NCBI RefSeq assembly: GCF_024323335.1 | Contig: NC_066581.1 | Span: 178,119,330 to 178,183,329, forward strand | DNA length: 64,000 bases | From: Lathyrus oleraceus | Lineage: Eukaryota > Streptophyta > Magnoliopsida > Fabales > Fabaceae | Direction: 5' to 3' | Part shown: positions 45,034 through 55,534 of the stretch, piece after piece | Layout: each line of letters starts with the position of its first letter | Position numbering within the stretch: the stretch's first letter is position 1 | The notes under the pieces: generated by a model | Seen by the model: the letters and a program-made list of their open reading frames with translations, nothing else | Told to the model about the DNA's origin: nothing | Databases searched by the model: none | Program-made: the position numbers and the translations under genes

Positions 45034-45991
45034 TGTTGGTTCTATGTGTTGTCAGCAATTTTGGTAAAACCTAGAGTGTTCACAAGTTGTCACAAGTGTT
45101 GTCTTGACATGAGATAACATGTTCCTGCAGGGTGTTCAAAATATGAATGTGCAGGATTTTACTGAGATGTCAAACCCGATGTCATGACATCTGTATACAG
45201 AATATTCAGTCTGAATGTTATGTATTATGCGATTGTGTTTTTTATGCTAATCTATGTGAGATTGATGTAATGATTGAACGCGCTTTCAATCAGTAATTAA
45301 AACCATATTGACTTATTTTCCAACAAAATATAATCAGCTGTCATGAGAAGATATGAATGAAAAATAGTTTTAGGGTTTTGTGATGTCCAAGTCCAGCCAA
45401 ACACTTCTATAAAAAGGGCATGGAATACCTGGTTTTAACACACAAGAAATAACAAACGAAATATTGAGAGAGAATAAGGGTTTTAGTCTTGTGTGGTCGT
45501 GTGTATTGTGAGTCATTCATTCATCCATGGATGATTGAATTGGACTGATTTTGAGTTGTAATTTGTCCACTCAAAGCTTTGAAGCATGAGTGTGTGATTA
45601 CTTGGTTGAAGCTTTGAAGCAAGATCAAGTATGTGTTCTTGAAGAGTGTCTTCTTTCATTGTAATACTTGTTTTACATCACTGCTGTGATTGAGGGGGAG
45701 TGAGTAAGATCTCATATCTAGGAGTTCTTAGATAGAAGTCACACGGGTAGAGATTAGGTGAAAAGACTGTAACTTGAAGTTATTTACTGAGAGTCTTTGA
45801 ACTAATTTTGTTTAGTGGATTTCCTTCCTGGCTTGGTAGCCCCCAGACGTAGGTGAATTTGCACCGAACTGGGTTAACAATTGCTTGTGTCACTTGTATT
45901 ACTGCTCTTTATCTTTTATCATGTTTATATTGTTCAGATATTAGTGTCGTGACATTACCTTCGACATCTCATATCTGATACCAGAATTTCA
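45034..45991 (+). mobile_element. SIRE 3' LTR
   Basis: Starts TGTTGGTTCTATGTGTTGTC after the PPT and ends ...CTGATACCAGAATTTCA at 45991, 958 bp. It has a TATA-like stretch (cttctataaaaaggg near 45405) and the block 'cctggcttggtagcccccagacg' shared with the solo LTR in Athila. The matching 5' LTR is missing because the element is truncated at 18938. Right flank is Tat-type gypsy RNase H, the insertion target. Confidence 0.87.
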
Positions 45992-45994
45992 ATT

Positions 45995-47340
45995 ATTGTC
46001 TTGTTGTGTTCGCACTTCTTAGTGATGTCGAGCTTTGTAAAAGATTATCCTGAACATTTTTCTCTCTAGGCACATAGATCATTGCAAAGAATTTAAAATG
46101 TGTGGCCATATATTATACTCTCTAAATGTATTTGATGAGTTGTTCATCCTTCATCTAGTAATCTCCAATGACTTGGATAGTGACCGTTAAGATTCACTTC
46201 TAGCTTTAAATTGGACAGATTTATTTCTCTGGCTAGAGGCATCGTGTCGATTAAGGCTTCATATTCTTCCTAATTATTGATGTATTTGAACTCAAACCTT
46301 AGACAGTGTTGTATGAGAATATTCTGTCAGCCTTCTACCACATCTTGGTTGTGGTTTCTTTCATGTTTGATGTGTCATCCACTAATAGGGCCCACACGTG
46401 AAGGGATTTCCCACCCATTGAGGAGACGAGGTCCACTAGAAAATCTACCAACAAATGAGATTTTATATTGCCCTTTGGGAGGAAGTGAATGTCATATTTT
46501 GATAACTCAACATACCAAGACACCATTCTTCATGCCAAATTCATCTTTTTCAATATAAGGAGAATGAGATAGTTTCTTTTTACCATCATCATGTGCCCTT
46601 GGAAGTAGAGCCTACACTTCCTTTATGTTATCACCACCACCAATGTTAATTTATCTATCTTTTGGTAGCTTAGTTATGCGCCTTTTAACACCTTGGTGTA
46701 GAAGTAGATCAGTTGGTCACTACTTTATTTTTCTTGGACGAGCACATAACTCATTGCTCTGTCAATTAGTCATAGGTACAAGAACAACTACATGCCCTTA
46801 GACAGGCGGGTCAAGATCGGGGGCATCACCAATAAAATATTAAGCTTTGAGAATGTCTCCTAACATTTCTCTATCCACTCAAACTTCTCTCTTTTCTTCA
46901 AGGTGGCAAAGAAATAGAAAGCTTTGTCCCCACACAAGAAAGGATTTGGGAGAGGAGGACTAATTGTCTTGTCAATTATTGAACCTTTTTCATTGAGATA
47001 GGACTCCTCATAGCAATGATGGTCTGAACTTACTCAGGTTGGCTTATATTTCTCTCCTGGTTAACATGAATCCCAAGAATTGTACTTTTTGGACGCCAAA
47101 TGAACACTTGGCGGGGTTCATCCACGTCTTGTACTTCTTGATTGAATTCAAGACGTCCTCCAGGTTGTTGTAGTGGTTTCCCTCTTCTTAGGTCTTCATG
47201 ATCATGTTTTCTATATAGACCTCGAGGTCTGCTCTATCTGATTTGAAACATCATCATCCATCAAACTATAGTAAGTGGTGATGCATTCTTGTGGCACATC
47301 CATCAACCTATGGGTTGGGTCGGATGACATCACGTTCTTG
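45995..47340 (-). pseudogene. Decayed Tat-type Ty3-gypsy RT-RNase H
   Basis: The minus strand, in several frames with stops, gives the RT palm end (VYIENMIMKT, NPAKCSFGVQKVQFLGFMLT) near 47230-47050. The RT-RNase H connection follows at 46526-46335 (VELSKYDIHFLPKGNIKS, then the domain start WALLVDDTSN). RNase H remnants continue to the SIRE LTR (MATHFKFFAMIYVPREKNVQ, near 46110-46050). Order and wording match the Tat/Ogre/Retand lineage. It is old, with many lesions, cut on the left by the SIRE LTR and on the right near the duplicated segment at 47363. Confidence 0.75.
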
Positions 47341-47362
47341 CTGAGTGATGACGTCCCATCGC

Positions 47363-48073
47363 ACCCAATATTTTTTGTATATTATTCTTAGATCAGTTCA
47401 AAGGGTCTTAAGGACGATGCTCGAAAGAGCTATGTAATTAATTTAAGACATGATAATTCAATAATAAATGTAATTTTTCTAAACTAAAGGCTCTATTAGT
47501 TTTTGTTGGATTAGAAACATTAGAAGGATTGACGTGCAATTGATTACCTATTAAATAATAAACTTAATTTTTCTAATAAATGTAATTTTCCTACTCATTA
47601 ATTACCTATTAAATTAGAATTAGTCAGGTTAATAAACATAAGGGTATTAAACATAAGGCTAATGTTAACATAAGCAATTTATAAATAAAAGATTTATATT
47701 GAAAAAAATCAATTATCAAATTTTAATTAAAACAATGCATAATTTTCAAAAAGAAAATTTTTATATTTAACTCTTATCATGTACCCTTAAAACACATATT
47801 AGCATTACCTTAAACATAATTAACCATGAAATTAATACTTAATTAAAAAAATAGAATTAAATTTGTTTATTTTTTCGTGTGAGTGTTCAAGCGTCCATTT
47901 ATCTAACTATATATAATGAATGCACCAAGTCACATTATCATTTTTCTGAACTCTTCTTCTCAAGTCTCTCGCATTCTTCTCTCTGGTTCATACTCTCTCT
48001 GTTTCATCTTCTCTCTCGTTCATACTCTCTCTGTTTCATCTTCTAAGATGAACAATCCAGCTGAGTAAGTTAT
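47363..48073 (+). repeat. 711-bp duplicate of the host-gene promoter and exon 1
   Basis: Base for base collinear with 51730-52440, with a dozen or so differences (about 2%) and no obvious gap. It includes the TATA box (47907-47917), the CT-rich leader with its own internal 30-bp repeat, the ATG (48048-48050), the first five codons and the splice donor GTAAGT. After 48073 it diverges into unrelated DNA, so the rest of the gene is absent. It is a truncated gene copy or a potential stray promoter. Confidence 0.93.
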
Positions 48074-48949
48074 AATTATGCATCACAAGCCATATAATTA
48101 TGAGTTGTTTTTCATCGGTTGGCATCACAATGTCACTTAAGACATGGTCTTGTTGGTGCTTCTATTTTCGACACTCGCATCTAGTGAAGCGTTGCCAAGG
48201 GTTAAAGTTCCATTAGTCGTTAACTCTTTATAAATGTCATTCTCTGAGGTTTATCAAGGGATTTGGGATATGTTGAAGCATACCGAATTGCAATTTAACA
48301 CGGTCATTGTGGTGCATCTCCATAGTGGTGAACCTTATGATCGATGTGCATGCAATCCAAACGACTGCATCTTGTTCGTTTATTTCATGGTCATGATCCA
48401 AGTTTAGATATGGACGTCAAATGAACTGAAATGTGAAAATATATTAGATTAAAAAATGCGTGATATTAAAAATAAATTATTACGAATTAATTCGGTTAAT
48501 GGCAATACATCTACTGGTTGAAGGTGATCCAAGAGATTGTGATATTAGGTAATATAATGTCTAGGACATCTGTTGTAACTCATACCACGAGTCGACCATC
48601 TGCACCAACAAAGTAAATATATTATTTAGAGATAATAATTGGTAAATAACTATCGCTAATTGTTAAGAAATTACTTTTGTGCGTACGGGAATATGAACGG
48701 GTTGTGGTTGACGGGCGTTAGGGACGGTAGTCTGGACCAACCTCATGCTTGAAGCAAAATAGCGCACCCAGAAAATATAGATGTGTCTTAATGTGCATTT
48801 TTACACAAAGAGTTATAAAGATAAGTCAAACAAGCGGCCCCTCAAGTATAACTTCTTATTTTATCTACATGTCTTAATAAAGGTAAATATATAACATGCA
48901 TACTAGAACCACTACCTTCGGAAAATAAAAATAAATCAATTAAAAGCAT
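48074..48949 (-). other. Degraded sequence downstream of the mobile-domain pseudogene
   Basis: Mostly unrecognised. The minus strand around 48700-48830 can encode short pieces (HIKTHLYFLGA, LFCFKHEVGPDYRP) that might continue the plant mobile domain, but stops are frequent. No intact gene. Confidence 0.4.
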
Positions 48950-49540
48950 AATATAACACTTAATTTTTATTATTCGAGCATCTTCAGTAGAATTTTCATC
49001 TAACTATAAGTTGTTGTAATATGCCTTAAGATGTGAAAGGAGTATACCCTGACCTCTCGAGTTATCATCTAACAAGTCAGCACCTAAGAGTTCCATGGAA
49101 ATTGAATTCACATAGTTGGTTTTCCCATTTACCGTCTTACCCTCGATAGACATCCCCAATAACATGTACATGTTTTCTAACGCTACGGTACATTCACCGG
49201 TTGGAAACCAGAATGTGTGTGTCTTGAGACGTCATCTTTCACATAAAGCTAGAATACTTATTATCAACCGACCAAGACATGATTTTGCTAACATGTCCAA
49301 AACCGATGAGTTCGGCATAAGGTTGAATCAACTCGTCGATGGCAACAAATTCTTGGTCACGAGTTCGAAACCTAGAAACATCCTAAAAAATAAACAAAAA
49401 ATAAGTTTTTTCATAAAAAAAATGTGTTAGAAAAATATAAGAAAATATGTTTTTACATAAAAACTTACATAAGTCGCTATGTTGGCGACAATTCCTCTGT
49501 ACGATTCACCAATACTGAGTAGAGATATTTTACTGTAGTG
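48950..49540 (-). pseudogene. Plant mobile domain (PMD) gene, inactivated
   Basis: Exon 1 (49540-49469) encodes SLLSIGESYRGIVANIATY. A consensus intron GTAAGT...TTTTTTAG spans 49468-49383. Exon 2 (from 49382) encodes RFRTRDQEFVAIDELIQPYA and ELIGFGHVSKIMSWSVDNK, then, after a frameshift near 49250, KTHTFWFPTGECTVALENMY and MLLGMSIEGKTVNGK. This is the plant mobile domain, also annotated as aminotransferase-like or protein phosphatase 7 long-form homologue. Lesions are the frameshift, a TGA where the family has Trp (ERW), and a TAG near 49010. It faces away from the MULE transposase at 50070. Confidence 0.72.
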
Positions 49541-50069
49541 TTATTGATGAAGAAGTATTGGTTACTGATGAAAATATGAGAGATAAATGTGGGGAAAAAT
49601 TGTTGTTGATGAAGAAGTGTAGGTTTATAATGTTTATTTATAATGAAAAGCATGCACTTGTGCCCATGCTAGAAATAAATGATAACACCATCTGAATTGG
49701 CGATCACATGTAACATTTCCATGCTAGCGCCATCTCAATTGGCGACTTCCTAGGTGTCTAATTGCATAGTTGTCTCGTGGCAAGTCTTCCATGCATAGTT
49801 TTTTCAATAGGCTGCATGGCTAAGGCATGCATCACAGAATCTCGAGGGCATGCATAGAAGACACCAAATGGACTGACGACTATGTAAAAATTTCCAAAGC
49901 AATCGCCAATTGAACTGGTGAATGTTATTGCATGCTTGTCTTGTCATGTTCTTCCATTAATGCTCTTACTCTTACTCATACCAACACAAGTTCATACTCT
50001 TACTCAAACCAACACAACTTCGTTGTCAAACCAACACAAGTTCATTATCATAATATGTCATATGCAACA
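49541..50069. other. Intergenic stretch between PMD and MULE pseudogenes
   Basis: No gene recognised. A short phrase 'gccat.t.aattggcgac' / 'gccaattgaactggtga' recurs three times between 49690 and 49920 in both orientations. It could be part of a terminal or subterminal repeat of a Mutator-like element, but the ends are not clear. Confidence 0.4.
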
Positions 50070-51160
50070 TAATATATTATCAATGCTCACTGCAACGGTG
50101 AGACATATGACTCTGATGTATACGGGTTTAGTTTTCGAAACACTGAAACTGTCTGATTTACAATCAAGAAAAGTTCAAATTTCTTGCATTTGAAAAAAAT
50201 GAATAGAAATCTATCTAGGATATTGTCTTATGTCACAAATCACATACCAGAATCCAATTTATTTCGAAAATAATCAATGTAAATTTTACCCGCTAAAGGT
50301 GCGAGATGATGAAGATGTTGAATATATGTTTGTTAGTCACAAACATTTTGGTTTCAACTCTATTGAGTTATATATTAATCTCCAATAAAGTATATCATCT
50401 CAACAATCTTAGATAACTGATCAAGTTGAATCTGATGAATTTGAATAAGAAGACTCAGATGAAGTCGATGCTGAAGTAGAAGTCAACGTCGTTGACGAAG
50501 AAGAAGAAGAAAGTGAGATACAGGTCGATCATATGTTAAACAACAATATTGATGATGACGATCATTGAATTCTATTACCTCTAAGTCAGGTATATTGTCT
50601 GCCTCAACATATAACAAACATGGACTTGCATGACGATGACACATCTGACAATATTTTTTACAACCTATATCCATGGTCAGAGGGTGAGTTAAAAGTGGAA
50701 GACAGGTTTTGTACTAAAGAAGAATGTGTGCGAGCTATCAAAATTTTTTACATGGAGAACTCTGCTGATTTCATTGTGAAATGCACTGATTCGAGAAGGT
50801 ATTTCATTGAATGGCATAACATTCTTTGCAAGTTTCGGTTGGCTACGTTTCACAGGAAGAGAAGTGATTCTTGGAAGATAGCTTCTATAGACCCACCTCA
50901 CAGTTGCACTGCCACTAATATTGTACATGATCACCGAAAACTAAGCATTACATTGATATGTTAAGATATTTTTCCGCTTGTTAACAAGGACCAACAGTGA
51001 AGGTGAGTATAATAATATCTCATATCGTCACATGATATAATTATACTCCATCGTACAAGAAAGTGTGGACTGCAAGGATAAAGGTTGTTGAACAAATATT
51101 CAGCAACTAGGAGGATTCATATAAAGAATTGCCATAATTTTTATGGGCGCTTAAGACATA
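50070..51160 (+). pseudogene. MULE (MuDR-type) transposase, amino-terminal part, truncated
   Basis: Read on the plus strand, 50280-50390 gives FYPLKVRDDEDVEYMFVSHK and FGFNSIELYI. An acidic linker follows (DEEEEESEIQVD near 50500). The open frame 50620-50964 then encodes the MuDR DNA-binding/zinc region (DRFCTKEECVRAIKIFYMEN, WHNILCKFRLATFH, ASIDPPHSCTA). Further pieces follow with stops: VSIIISHIVT, YNYTPSYKKVWTARIKVVEQ and YKELP.FLWALKTYC near 51140. That order matches plant MULE transposases, cut before the DDE domain by an Ogre LTR fragment at 51165. The gene is dead. Confidence 0.78.
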
Positions 51161-51164
51161 CTGT

Positions 51165-51728
51165 TGAAGCTAGCGAAAATATACCCGAACGTATCGCACG
51201 CTCGAACATACAACAGAGTCGCCATCAAACTTTATTTATCCCCAAAAGGAAAACATTGATAAAACCCGGGGGAAGAGATATGCTGGGTAAGGAAGTCGGT
51301 TATGCAAGGGGAAGGTATTAGCACCCCAAACATCCATGATAATCCATGGGAACCGTTTTGACTGTTATCGCTCAAATGGGTGTTACATCTAAGATTACTC
51401 GTAAAAGAATGGGAAAAGGAGAGAAATAGATAAAGTGTTCAGTGAGGATTAGGGTCCTCATGCCTACGTATCCTCATAGTGCAATGAGGAACTCAGAGCT
51501 TCGTAGTTCAAGGAACTAGAAGTGGGAGGTGGAAAGAAGTGTGATCAAAGTATGGTCTGGACCAAAGAATAATGTTTTGCACTCCAACAAGGGTGAAAAG
51601 ATGAACTCAGGAGTAAGGTGGTTGTTACCAATACGTGGGCTAGTAAGACCGCCACTATAGGGTAAAGCCGAAAAGACGAAGAAATAGGTGTTTGGGAATA
51701 GTCCCAAACATCTCTTGGTTCACAAGGT
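51165..51728 (-). mobile_element. Ogre LTR fragment, minus strand
   Basis: The reverse complement of the last ~565 bp of the LTR type at 6840-13644. It starts at the LTR terminus (TGAAGCTAGCG) and runs through 'ggttatgcaaggggaaggtattagcac' (reverse signature) to the 'caaacatctcttggttcacaagg' block. It abuts the MULE transposase on the left and the promoter duplicate on the right, so it is truncated at 51728. Confidence 0.85.
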
Positions 51729-51729
51729 G

Positions 51730-52440
51730 ACCCAATATTTTTTTTATATTATTCTTAGATCATTTCAAAAGGTCTTAAGGACGATGCTCGAAAGAGCTAT
51801 GTAATTAATTTAAGACATGATAATTCAATAATAAATATAATTTTTCTAAACTAAAGGCTCTATTAGTTTTTGTTGGATTAAAAACATCAGAAGGATCGAA
51901 GTGCAATTGATTACCTATTAAATAATAAACTTAATTTTTCTAATAAATGTAATTTTCCTACTCATTAATTACCTATTAAATTAGAATTAGTCAGGTTAAT
52001 AAACATAAGGGTATTAAACATAAGGCTAATGTTAACATAAGCAATTTATAAATAAAAGATTTATATTGAAAAAAATCAATTATCAAATTTTAATTAAAAC
52101 AATGCATAATTTTCAAAAAGAAAATTTTTATATTTAACTCTTATCATGCACCCTTAAAACACATATTAGCATTACCCTAAACATAATTAACCATGAAATT
52201 AATACTTAATTAAAAAAATAGAATTAAATTTGTTTATTTTTTCGTGTGAGTGTTCAAGCGTCCATTTATCTAACTATATATAATCAATGCACCAAGTCAC
52301 ATTATCATTTTTCTGAACTCTTCTTCTCAAGTCTCTCGCATTCTTCTCTCTGGTTCATACTCTCTCTGTTTCATCTTCTCTCTCGTTCATACTCTCTCTG
52401 TTTCATCTTCTAAGATGAACAATCCAGCTGAGTAAGTTAT
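51730..52440 (+). repeat. 711-bp segment duplicated at 47363-48073 (copy with the gene)
   Basis: Same content as the upstream copy: AT-rich upstream DNA, TATA box, leader, ATG, five codons and donor. In this copy the intron and remaining exons of the host gene follow. Its left edge coincides with the truncated Ogre LTR. Confidence 0.93.
52274..52284 (+). promoter_or_regulatory. TATA box of the host gene
   Basis: CTATATATAAT, about 140 nt before the ATG at 52415, followed by a CT-rich leader typical of plant 5' UTRs. The leader contains a ~30-bp direct repeat of GTTCATACTCTCTCTGTTTC plus 'atctt' (from 52354 and 52385). Confidence 0.65.
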
Positions 52441-54102
52441 TCAATTTATTTGTTCTTTTCATACAATCTGAACAATTTTGCTTGAATTAGCATGATTTTG
52501 TTGATTTTGTTGAATTCCAAATTTTCTCTGATCGTTAATTCTTGCATATCTTGAGTCAAATATGAGGGTTTCTGTTTTTGCACTATCGTCAATTTTGAGT
52601 GAAATATCAGTGTTTCTGTTATCTTGAATCAAACTTCCTCAAATTATTAATTCTTGAATGATAATGTTAACGTGTTTCTGTTATCTTGAATCAAACTTCC
52701 TCAGATTATTAATTCTTGAATGATAATGTTAACGTGTTTCTGTTATTTGCACTGTGGTCAATTTTGAGTTCTTTTATTACTTTCTTACCTTGGTATCTTG
52801 AGAATACTGACTTTGTGTGTTTGCTTTTTTTGTAGAGTTGAAATCCTCCTTAAGGATTTGTCATTCCAACAGGGTGAAATTGATAAAAAGATCAAGAAAT
52901 TGGAATCGAAAATCAACAGCTATGATAGGAAAATGAAAAGAACGGAAGACAAAATGCCAGACCTATTTAGTAAGTAATAGATTTCAGTTGATTTATATAG
53001 TGCTGACTTTTACATCAGATTTCATGCTACTGTTCATTAATTTGTAACAGAAGCAATATTTATTCTCAACAAGAAGAATAACATTAACTCTAGGCGCATG
53101 TATTTTGTTTATACAGAAGTTGCTGAAGAAAATCATCAGCAAGATGAAGGAGTCCAAGATGTAGGTGAGATGGCTCCAAATCAGGCACATAATGATGTAG
53201 GTGAGATGGCTCCAAATCAGGCACTCAATGATGTAAGAGCCCAAGATATAGGTGAGATGGCTCCAAATCAGGCACACGTAGGAGCCCAAGATGATGGCTT
53301 TGCAAAATTGATGGCGGCGAAACTGTTACTAAAAATTCCTGATGATGCGTGGATGGAGCAAAGCGAGCAAGAGAAAGATGTTGGATATGCCAATTTTGAT
53401 GAATTAGACCCAAGTGAGCTATATGGGAAACGGTATGAGAAAGAGAAAAAGGTTGGATATGGCCGTAAGGGATATAAATACTTATATGAGAAAGCCCGTC
53501 AGGCAGACAATGATGCAGGAGCTCAAGATGATGATTTTGGTGAAGCGTTGGCAGCGTTACTAAAAATTCCTAATGATGGATGGATGGAGCAAGGCGAGCA
53601 AGAGAAAGATGCTGCATATACCGAATTGGATGACTTAGACCCAAGTGAGCTATATGGGAAACGGTATGAGAATGAGAAAGATGACGGATATGGCTGTGAG
53701 GGATATCGATACTTAGATCAAAACGCTCGAGTACAGATTGCAAAGAAAGGACTGGGTGAAAATGCTGAAATTGTAATTGGTGCAAAGGTTGTTGCACAAG
53801 TTCCAGACGACCAACCTTTGGAGACTACTGCTCCAGTTCCCGGGAACCAGTTTAATACCCAAGTTCTTTACAGTGAAATCTATGATGAAATGGATCAATG
53901 TGGCGACAATTTCTCCTTAGAGAATTTTGTGGACAGTAATGTGAACTCATCTGAAACAGAACATGGTATGCTTGAGAATGGCAAACAGGAAATAGCAAAA
54001 ATCATGAAAAAGAAGAAACTGGCTCAGGAGATATTACAAGTTCTGTACCCCCAACAGCTTCGAATTTCACAGGAAATCGAAAAATTAACCAAAGACAATT
54101 AA
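52415..54102 (+). CDS. Three-exon host gene, repeat-containing acidic protein, function unknown
   Basis: Exon 1 is 52415-52431 (ATG, five codons and two bases; donor A|GTAAGT). Exon 2 is 52836-52969 (acceptor TTTTTTTGTAG|A; donor A|GTAAGT). Exon 3 is 53117-54102 (acceptor TTTATACAG|A). Phases match and give 378 residues. An alternative acceptor at 53051 (TTTGTAACAG|A) keeps the frame and adds 22 residues. Residues 20-46 are charged and coiled-coil-like. Three short copies of VGEMAPNQA occur at about 66-104. Two copies of a 73/71-residue repeat follow (about 106-178 and 185-255), sharing GAQDD, KIP.D.WMEQ.EQEKD, DLDPSELYGKRYE.EK and GY.YL. The tail (about 340-378) is helical and charged. No signal peptide or membrane segment is seen. 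I do not recognise the family. Confidence 0.8.
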
Positions 54103-54166
54103 TGTACACCTTCATATTTTTGTTGATCATTGTCTTCTTGAAAGTCTATAGATGGTCGCTGATGTA

Positions 54167-54191
54167 GTACATGTACATGTACATGTACATG
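54167..54191 (+). promoter_or_regulatory. (GTACAT)4 repeat in the probable 3' UTR
   Basis: A self-complementary hexamer array about 65 nt after the stop. In RNA it gives four UGUA motifs, the kind bound by Pumilio proteins and used as far-upstream polyadenylation elements in plants. A possible near-upstream signal ATAAATA lies near 54261. Confidence 0.5.
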
Positions 54192-55534
54192 TTTTAGCTT
54201 TTTAAAGGATAGGATTTTCATTTTTCTTTGTGTAAAGACATGATTGCTACTTTCCTCGACATAAATACACAAAATCTTTTACAGTAATGTTTTTACTACA
54301 TTACTATAGTAATGTTATTATTATATTTATTCGTACTAAAGTTATTTAAAGAAGAATGATTGATACTTTAAATACTCTCATCATAATAGTATTCAAAATA
54401 AACCTTGATAGCTTTTTATCCTAATTCTTTTTTAGAGTAAATATTATTGGAACTAATAAATATAATATGCCACTGCATAAAAAAAAATTGCACAATAATT
54501 CTATACTGCTATTTTTATACATATTTAAAATAATTTATTTATATTTTATTTTTAAAATATATTTCATTTTGTAACTTTTTAATTCTCTTTGGACAATATT
54601 TACTATAGGTTTTTTTATAACAAGATCAATGAGTGTTTTTTAATTTTTTTACTTGTAAAAAAACTATTAAAGAATCAAGTATGATTACTTTCCTACTTAC
54701 ATTTATATAATGTTTTATTAAATATAATAATATTTATTTTTTTAATTTAATAGTTAAATAATTTCTTCAATAATCAATTCACTCTCGGATCTTTAATTTT
54801 TTAATATTTATATAAGTAAAAACACTTCTCGATGAACAATATATAGAATGCGGAAAAAATAATAGGTTGCATTTTTATTCCACCAATAAATTAAGTTTTA
54901 TATATTTTTACTCAAAGAAAAAAAATTATTAGAGCATTATGTATTATTATTGCCTTAATGTACTATATCTAATTGTTTATTAGTAATTGAATAATAAAAA
55001 TAATATCATAATAAGTTTTATGTATTGCTTTATAAGTAGTATATATAACAATATTTAATAATTCTCATTAATTTGATCGTTATAGATTTTTTTTCAAATA
55101 ATTAATTTACTCTCTAATCTTCAAAATTTCAGTATTTAATGTAAATAAGTAAAAATATTTTATGAGAATAATTGTAATTAAATCAATTAATTGATTTAAA
55201 ATTAGGATTAATACGAAAAATGAGCGGTTGATCATAATTAAAAAATAGATACAATAGTAGTTAAAAAGTTGATATGATAAAAAATATCAAATATGAAAAG
55301 TGATGTTAAGCAACATTCAAAATTAAGGATGACCAAATTTAGTAACACATTTATTTAACCAAAACAATAATTTTTTTGTCTATTTGCCAATAAAAAATAA
55401 AATTCACATGAAGTTACTGAATATACAAACAAATAAAGATAAAAACTTACTTTGTTTGTTTGAAGTTGACATTGTAAATGAATATGCATTATAAATTCAA
55501 TATATTTTTTAAAATTTTGTTAATTATAGTCTAA
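54192..55534. other. AT-rich intergenic DNA
   Basis: Very AT-rich, with long A and T runs and no open frame or recognisable element. It separates the host gene's 3' end from the LINE. Confidence 0.6.

Noticed and set aside
49918..50193. 91-codon plus frame before MULE transposase
   Set aside because: Composition Leu/Thr/His-rich without a domain. The MULE amino-terminal match lies in other frames of the same stretch.
53225..53898. Minus-strand frames opposite exon 3 of the host gene
   Set aside because: Shadows of the repeats on the opposite strand (HLGLLH, HLSLARFAPS). The plus strand has splice-site and phase support.
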